NCBI GenBank assembly: GCA_934376945.1
Contig: CAKRPI010000071.1
Location: forward strand, 1-11,632
Length of the DNA stretch: 11,632 bases
Reading direction: 5' to 3'
Source of the DNA: an uncultured Lachnospiraceae bacterium
GTDB lineage: Bacteria; Bacillota; Clostridia; Lachnospirales; Lachnospiraceae
Shown here piece after piece: positions 7,636 to 11,632 of the stretch. Under the pieces are notes generated by a model. That model saw only the letters and a list, made by a program, of their open reading frames with translations, was not told the origin of the DNA and did no database searches. The number at the start of each line of letters is the position of its first letter. The stretch's first letter is position 1. The translations under genes were made by a program, and so were the position numbers.

Positions 7636-8721
7636 TTGCAGCAGAGAACCGGTAAGATGGATGGGATTCTCCTCATTTTAATTTTGCTTCTGGCAGGATT
7701 TGGTCTTGTGGTTCTTTACAGTGCGAGCGCATATAATGGGCAGGTTCGTTTTCGTGGCGACACTGCCTATTATTTTAAAAAACAATTTTGGGCGATGATG
7801 CTTGGAATACTTATCCTGTATGCAGTAAGCCGGATTGATTACCACTGCCTCCAAGGGCTGGCTGTTCCGGGTTATCTTTTATCACTGCTGCTTTCCGGTG
7901 CGGTACTTCTGTTCGGAGATACGTATAATGGTTCAAAAAGATGGCTTTCAATCGGACCACTTTCGTTTCAGCCGTCCGAATTTGCAAAGCCTGCCGTGAT
8001 TCTTTTACTGGCAACGTTTGTGTGCCGCCTTCAGAAAAGGAAAAGCAAATGGTCCGGAGCTGTGGTGATTCTTCTGGTGCTTCCAATTGTCGGGCTTGTA
8101 GGAACGAATAACCTGAGTACCGCTGTGATCATTCTTGGAATTGCAGTACTTATGATTTTTGTATCGAATCGAAGATATCTGCCATTTATCTGGATCATAC
8201 TTTCCGGAAGCGGATTTCTTGGAATTTTTCTGAGTATGGAATCATACCGCCTGGAACGGCTTGCAATCTGGAGGCATCCGGAGGCTTATGAAAAAGGATA
8301 TCAGACGATGCAGGGACTTTATGCGATCGGTTCGGGAGGACTGTTCGGGCGGGGGCTTGGAAATGGTCTGCAAAAGTTGGGGTTTGTTCCGGAAGCACAG
8401 AATGATATGATTTTTTCTGTGATCTGTGAGGAGCAGGGACTGATCGGCGCGTGGCTTGTGATGGGAATGTTTGTATTACTTTTGTGGCGTCTTATGGTGA
8501 TCGCAACTCATGCGGAAGATCTGTTTGGCGCGTTGATTGCATCCGGAATACTGGGGCATATCGCGATTCAGGCAGTGCTCAATATTGCAGTCGTGACAAA
8601 TACGATTCCGAATACTGGGATTACGCTTCCCTTTGTCAGCTATGGGGGAACATCGGTGGTCTTTTTGCTGGCAGAACTTGGAATGGCACTTTCTGTAAGC
8701 CGTTTTGGTGAAAAAGTATAG
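7636..8721 (+). CDS. ftsW: FtsW/SpoVE-type SEDS peptidoglycan glycosyltransferase
   Basis: A polytopic membrane protein of 361 residues that polymerises lipid II into glycan strands with a class B PBP partner. SEDS signatures: NGSKRWLSIGPLSFQPSEFAK, split as NGSKRWLSIG and FQPSEFAK, then GTNNLSTA, the long extracellular loop with RLAIWRHPEAYEKGYQ and GRGLGNGLQKLGFVPEAQND, and the C-terminal ITLPFVSYGGTS. D257 in EAQNDMIFSVICEE sits where the proposed catalytic aspartate of SEDS proteins lies. Start: TTG at 7636 fits GGAAGTG (7622-7628) with spacing 7; TTG 7630 is too close to that site, and ATG 7657 lacks one. The position after murD matches spoVE in B. subtilis, so FtsW and SpoVE cannot be told apart here; as the only SEDS gene in this cluster it is likely the division enzyme. 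RodA is less likely from context. murG does not follow, although it usually does. Confidence 0.93.
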   Translation: MQQRTGKMDGILLILILLLAGFGLVVLYSASAYNGQVRFRGDTAYYFKKQFWAMMLGILILYAVSRIDYHCLQGLAVPGYLLSLLLSGAVLLFGDTYNGSKRWLSIGPLSFQPSEFAKPAVILLLATFVCRLQKRKSKWSGAVVILLVLPIVGLVGTNNLSTAVIILGIAVLMIFVSNRRYLPFIWIILSGSGFLGIFLSMESYRLERLAIWRHPEAYEKGYQTMQGLYAIGSGGLFGRGLGNGLQKLGFVPEAQNDMIFSVICEEQGLIGAWLVMGMFVLLLWRLMVIATHAEDLFGALIASGILGHIAIQAVLNIAVVTNTIPNTGITLPFVSYGGTSVVFLLAELGMALSVSRFGEKV

Positions 8722-8748
8722 AAAATTCCGGCAACAGGAGGCGATGGT

Positions 8749-8781
8749 GTGCATAGAATATCCTATAGGGTAAAGTTTTGA
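8749..8781 (+). CDS. Possible 10-codon leader ORF between ftsW and murA
   Basis: A perfect AGGAGG (8736-8741) is followed after 7 bases by GTG and an open frame of ten codons, MHRISYRVKF, ending in TGA. An alternative ATG at 8744 in another frame would give nine codons but is only 2 bases from the site. The rest of the 99-base gap (8722-8820) holds a CCTATAGG palindrome (8762-8769) inside the frame and a second AGGTGA (8781-8786) without a start codon at useful distance. No match to a known peptide is recognised. It could be a translated leader affecting murA, the relic of a lost gene start, or chance. Confidence 0.3.
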   Translation: MHRISYRVKF

Positions 8782-8820
8782 GGTGAGATAGCCGAAAAAC
8801 ATAAAATCCGGGGGCTGAGC

Positions 8821-10164
8821 TTGAAAAGTCTGAAAATTAAGGGAGGTAAACCACTTTCTGGAAAAATCCATATTCAGGGCTCTAAAAATGCTGTGCTGCC
8901 GATTCTGGCTGCTTCGCTGCTTGGCGAAGGCCCTGTTGTGATTGAAAACTGTCCGGTGATCGGAGATGTAAAAGATACGCTGCAGATTATGGAAAAATTG
9001 GGCTGCATCATATGTAGAAAGGAAGAATTCGTATGTGTAGATGCCTCTTTGGCAGACGGCTTTGTGATCGAAAAAGAGCAGGCATCAAGAATTCGTTCTT
9101 CTGTCTTGTTTTTAGGCGCACTTCTTGGTAAAATAAAAAAAGCTGTGCTGCCCTGGCCGGGAGGATGTGCAATCGGAGAAAGGCCGATTGATCTTCATTT
9201 GGAAGCATTAAGAGAGCTGGGAGCCATAATTGAAGAATACAGGCAGCCGGGCCGGGAGCAAGGGGAAAAGAATGCCGGGGTTTTGCGGGCAGACGGAAAA
9301 CGAATGCACGGAGCAGCAATCCAGCTGCGTTTTCCAAGCGTTGGCGCGACAGAAAATATTATTCTGGCAGCGGTAACACTGCCTGGCGAAACGATTGTGG
9401 AGCATGCAGCGAGAGAACCGGAGGTTGATCAACTGTGTGAATTTTTGAGCCTGCGCGGAGCAGATATTAAAAGAGAGGCAGATACGATCCGAATCAGAGG
9501 CGGAGCGGTACTAAAGCCGATTTGTTATCGGATGCAGGCGGATCGTATTGTGACAGGAACGTATCTTCTGGCAACTGCCGCGTCCCGTGGAGCGATAACC
9601 ATCCTGAATTTTCCCAATGGACTGGATGCGCTTTTGCTCCTGCTTAAGAAAATGGGCGGCGAAATACAGACGAAAGATCAGAGCCTGACATTTATCATGC
9701 GGCGGCGTGCATGTGCGGCTGGTTTCGTTGAAACTGCGCCGTATCCTGGTTTTCCGACAGATCTGCAGTCGCCGCTGATGGCAGTGCTTGCAGGAGCGGA
9801 TGGCAGCAGCGTATTGAAGGAAAATCTGTTTGAAAATCGTTTCAAAACGGCAGAGGAGCTTATACGGATGGGGGCACAGATTACAGTAAACGGAAACTGT
9901 GCCGGAATAACCGGCTGCGACAGACTGCATGGAAGCCGGGTGAAGGCTTCGGATCTGCGGGGCGGAGCAGCACTTGCGATTGCAGCGCTGCAGGCAAGTG
10001 GAATTACCACGGTGACGGGACTGGAATATGTGGAACGCGGTTATGAAGATATTGCGCGGGATTTCAGGCTGCTTGGAGCACAGGCATGGGTGGAGCAGGA
10101 GAAGGAACGCAGATCTGATATCCGGTCTGCAGAAAATATGGAAGATGAGAAACGGAGAGAGTAG
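8821..10164 (+). CDS. murA: MurA, UDP-N-acetylglucosamine 1-carboxyvinyltransferase
   Basis: A cytoplasmic enzyme that transfers enolpyruvate from PEP to UDP-GlcNAc, the first committed step of peptidoglycan synthesis and the target of fosfomycin. K22-N23 (GSKNAVLPILAASLL), the loop GGCAIGERPIDLHL with active-site C116 and R121, FPTDLQS with D314 (311-317), FENRF, IRMGA and DLRGGAAL are all as expected. With cysteine at 116 it should be fosfomycin-sensitive at the active site. At 447 residues it is longer than the usual 419 or so: there are a few extra charged residues after about 140 (RQPGREQGEKN) and a charged C-terminal tail (about 430-447). Start: TTG 8821 with a modest GGGGG at 8810-8814; the frame is closed by TGA at 8779 and has no other good start. 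murA standing where murG-murB occur in B. subtilis is notable. The stop abuts the ftsQ start. Confidence 0.96.
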   Translation: MKSLKIKGGKPLSGKIHIQGSKNAVLPILAASLLGEGPVVIENCPVIGDVKDTLQIMEKLGCIICRKEEFVCVDASLADGFVIEKEQASRIRSSVLFLGALLGKIKKAVLPWPGGCAIGERPIDLHLEALRELGAIIEEYRQPGREQGEKNAGVLRADGKRMHGAAIQLRFPSVGATENIILAAVTLPGETIVEHAAREPEVDQLCEFLSLRGADIKREADTIRIRGGAVLKPICYRMQADRIVTGTYLLATAASRGAITILNFPNGLDALLLLLKKMGGEIQTKDQSLTFIMRRRACAAGFVETAPYPGFPTDLQSPLMAVLAGADGSSVLKENLFENRFKTAEELIRMGAQITVNGNCAGITGCDRLHGSRVKASDLRGGAALAIAALQASGITTVTGLEYVERGYEDIARDFRLLGAQAWVEQEKERRSDIRSAENMEDEKRRE

Positions 10165-11238
10165 ATGAATAGAAGAACACGAAGGAAAAAGCGTCTGATC
10201 AGGGGGATTGTGCTGCTGTTATTGCTTCTGGCAGTGCTGGCAGCCATCTTCTTGTTTCAGGCAAAAACAGTTACCGTATATGGAACTACACGCCACACGG
10301 AAGACGAGGTCAGGGAAGGACTGATCAACAATGTCCTGCACAAAAATACGCTGTATCTTCAGTGGAAATATCACAGCGGAGGAGTTCCGGATACACTGCC
10401 GTTTCTCAAATCTTTGAAGGTATCCATGAAGTCACCGATGGAGATTGAGGTGCAGGTAGTGGAAAAAGAGCCGGTCGCTTATCTGGACAAAGGCGATTAT
10501 GTGTATTTTGATGAATCAGGAATCGTGCTGGAGCTTTCAGACAAAAAGTCTTCCGAGTATCCGGTTATTACAGGAGTGGATGTGGAAGATCCTGTTTTGT
10601 ATCAGAAGCTTCCGATTCAGAGCAGTGCACAGCTTCGTACAATTCTAAGTATTACACAGCTTTTGAAATACCAGGAATTGAAGGCAAAGGAGATTCAGTT
10701 TGCTGATAACGGAGATATTACGGTAAGCATCGGAGGAGTAGAAGCACTTCTTGGACAGGATGAATATCTGGAGGAAAAAATTGCGAACTTAAGTGCGATT
10801 CTGAATAAAATGGGCGATGAGCACGGAACCCTTCATCTGGAGAGCTTTACCGGGAAGAGTGACCTGACGACGTTTACCCCATCTGATGAGACGGAAACAG
10901 AAAGTGAACTGTTGACGGAGGAGACCGATGCCGCAGACGGTGCTTCAGATGTTTTGGATGATGGCGGTGAAGATGGCAGCAATACGGATGGTGCAGCCGG
11001 CACGGACGACAGCCTGACGGATGATGATTCGCAGGAAGATAACAGCAGCTCCTCTGTGGTGATTGCGATGGTATTCGATTCTTCGGGAACCCTTGTTTAT
11101 AACGTGCATGTGGAGAATGGAACGGTTGTGGATTCAAACGGAAATCCGGTATCCGGTTGCAGTGTGAACGAAAACGGAGATGTAGTGGATGCTTACATGA
11201 ACGTGTTTGACGGAAAGACCGGAGAACTGTCAAATTAA
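10165..11238 (+). CDS. ftsQ: FtsQ/DivIB-type cell division protein with acidic linker and C-terminal repeat module
   Basis: A bitopic divisome protein that forms a complex with FtsL and DivIC at the septum. Of 357 residues: a short basic cytoplasmic N-terminus (1-13), a membrane segment (about 14-31), a POTRA domain (about 33-101; KTVTVYGTTRHTEDEVREG to VVEKEPVAYL), and the FtsQ/DivIB beta domain (about 102-235; YVYFDESGIVLEL, then EIQFADNGDITVSIGG and LSAILNKMG). An unusual extension follows: an acidic Asp/Glu/Ser/Thr/Gly-rich linker (about 239-297) and a compact module (305-343, to about 350) related to the C-terminus of the first PBP of this window. B. subtilis DivIB is 263 residues, so the extra length is mainly this tail. 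ATG 10165 directly follows the murA stop with GGAG at 10154-10157 inside murA, so translation is probably coupled. A clear terminator after the gene was not found. Confidence 0.92.
   Translation: MNRRTRRKKRLIRGIVLLLLLLAVLAAIFLFQAKTVTVYGTTRHTEDEVREGLINNVLHKNTLYLQWKYHSGGVPDTLPFLKSLKVSMKSPMEIEVQVVEKEPVAYLDKGDYVYFDESGIVLELSDKKSSEYPVITGVDVEDPVLYQKLPIQSSAQLRTILSITQLLKYQELKAKEIQFADNGDITVSIGGVEALLGQDEYLEEKIANLSAILNKMGDEHGTLHLESFTGKSDLTTFTPSDETETESELLTEETDAADGASDVLDDGGEDGSNTDGAAGTDDSLTDDDSQEDNSSSSVVIAMVFDSSGTLVYNVHVENGTVVDSNGNPVSGCSVNENGDVVDAYMNVFDGKTGELSN
11077..11193 (+). repeat. C-terminal 39-residue module of FtsQ, shared with the first PBP
   Basis: This codes for FtsQ residues 305-343, after the acidic linker. 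It is the counterpart of PBP residues 661-699. Two units are clear here: ENGTVVD at 317-323 and ENGDVVD at 336-342, a 19-residue period. The pattern of alternating hydrophobic residues with Asn/Gly turns suggests short beta hairpins; that is inference. Confidence 0.65.
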
Positions 11239-11282
11239 GGGATTGCAGCTGAAATTTTTGCGATAATTTTTGAAAATGGGAC

Positions 11283-11311
11283 TTGATTAATTTTAAGAAT
11301 AACTATATTAT
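11283..11311 (+). promoter_or_regulatory. SigA-type promoter for ftsZ
   Basis: TTGATT (11283-11288, 4 of 6), a 17-base spacer and TATTAT (11306-11311, 5 of 6) in an AT-rich stretch 45 bases after the ftsQ stop. Transcription would start near 11318 and give a leader of about 178 bases before the ftsZ start. A separate ftsZ promoter is common in dcw clusters. Confidence 0.55.
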
Positions 11312-11361
11312 AAGAGTTAGTACGGTAAATAGTGGGGGAAGTATGCGATTATGCCGTAGAT

Positions 11362-11475
11362 TCTGCTCCAGACAGAGGTGAGACAGAGCCGGCAGGCCGT
11401 CTGATTATAAAAGGAACTGGATAAAAAGAAAACAGTGCAGGCCTGACGTCTGAGGCAGACGGGAGAGATACCTGC
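11362..11475 (+). promoter_or_regulatory. Structured ftsZ leader with competing hairpins
   Basis: CGTCTG (11447-11452) and CAGACG (11456-11461) form a perfect 6-base-pair hairpin with loop AGG; GCAGG (11437-11441) and CCTGC (11471-11475) can close an outer stem around it. The left arm is duplicated upstream: GCAGGCCGTCTGA (11392-11404) versus GCAGGCC-TGAC-GTCTGA (11437-11453). Upstream CCGTCTG (11397-11403) can therefore pair with CAGACGG (11456-11462) instead, or its GTCTG part with CAGAC at 11369-11373. AGACAGAG is also repeated (11370-11377 and 11381-11388). No T-run follows, so this is not an intrinsic terminator. It does not match any riboswitch class I recognise. Confidence 0.4.
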
Positions 11476-11495
11476 TACAAAAAGGAGGAAACACA

Positions 11496-11632
11496 GTGTT
11501 AGAGATTATGTCAAATGAGACGGAATCCGCTGCAAAGATTATTGTGATCGGAGTTGGCGGAGCCGGAAATAATGCTGTAAATCGAATGGTTGAAGATACA
11601 ATTGCAGGAGTGGAGTTTATCGGAGTCAATAC
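11496..11632 (+). CDS. ftsZ: FtsZ, tubulin-like division GTPase, 5' part only
   Basis: The first 45 codons and two bases are in the window; the gene runs off the right edge. The N-terminal FtsZ signature is clear: [20 protein letters not shown], then [15 protein letters not shown], which holds the first nucleotide-binding loop. FtsZ polymerises with GTP into the ring that organises the division site. The start is GTG at 11496, with a perfect AAGGAGG at 11482-11488 and spacing 7; ATG 11508 in frame is too far from that site. Residues before the signature read [11 protein letters not shown], typical of Clostridia. ftsA, which precedes ftsZ in many bacteria, is absent between ftsQ and ftsZ here. 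Confidence 0.97.
   Translation, partial: MLEIMSNETESAAKIIVIGVGGAGNNAVNRMVEDTIAGVEFIGVN

Noticed and set aside
11253..11272. Two copies of AATTTTTG 12 bases apart after ftsQ, as a terminator or binding site.
   Set aside because: AT-only repeats in an AT-rich gap are expected by chance, and there is no GC-rich stem for a terminator.
11447..11461. CGTCTG-AGG-CAGACG hairpin as a Rho-independent terminator before ftsZ.
   Set aside because: It is followed by GGAGAGATA, with no T-run.

Overview
The window is a stretch of a division and cell wall (dcw) cluster from a low-to-moderate GC Firmicute. It is most likely a member of the Clostridia close to Lachnospiraceae. This rests on gene order, the cysteine-rich tail of RsmH, frequent TTG/GTG starts with strong AGGAGG-type ribosome binding sites, two tandem class B PBPs, and an FtsZ start of the MLEIMSNE type. 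The genus cannot be fixed from the sequence. All supported genes lie on the + strand. No RNA genes, insertion sequences, CRISPR arrays or signs of recent transfer were seen.

Layout: the 3' end of rsmH (3-401), an ftsL-like gene (420-926) and a 757-residue class B PBP (935-3208), closed by a strong intrinsic terminator (3238-3270). A 223-base intergenic region with a possible sporulation-type promoter leads to a second, SpoVD-like class B PBP (3432-5162). After a 92-base gap with a plausible promoter come mraY (5255-6226), murD (6264-7619), ftsW/spoVE (7636-8721), a 99-base gap with a possible 10-codon ORF, murA (8821-10164) and ftsQ/divIB (10165-11238). A 257-base intergenic region with a good promoter and a structured leader precedes the 5' end of ftsZ (11496 to the window edge). 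No gene-free stretch exceeds 300 bases.

How the genes work together: MurA commits UDP-GlcNAc to peptidoglycan synthesis, MurD adds D-Glu to UDP-MurNAc-L-Ala, and MraY transfers the finished precursor to the lipid carrier to make lipid I. FtsW (a SEDS glycosyltransferase) and the class B PBPs polymerise and crosslink septal wall. FtsL and FtsQ/DivIB form part of the membrane complex that activates FtsW-PBP, and FtsZ provides the ring. RsmH methylates 16S rRNA and sits here by the conserved dcw order. Compared with the Bacillus subtilis cluster, murE, murG, murB and ftsA are missing from their usual places, and murA occupies the murG-murB slot.

The most interesting observation is that the first PBP and FtsQ/DivIB, encoded about 8 kb apart, both end in an acidic low-complexity region plus a related module of about 40 residues. 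The module is built from two 19-residue units, and no domain name is known to me for it. Also notable are a KTA in place of KTG in the SpoVD-like PBP, the competing hairpins in the ftsZ leader, the possible micro-ORF before murA, and the concentration of non-ATG starts.
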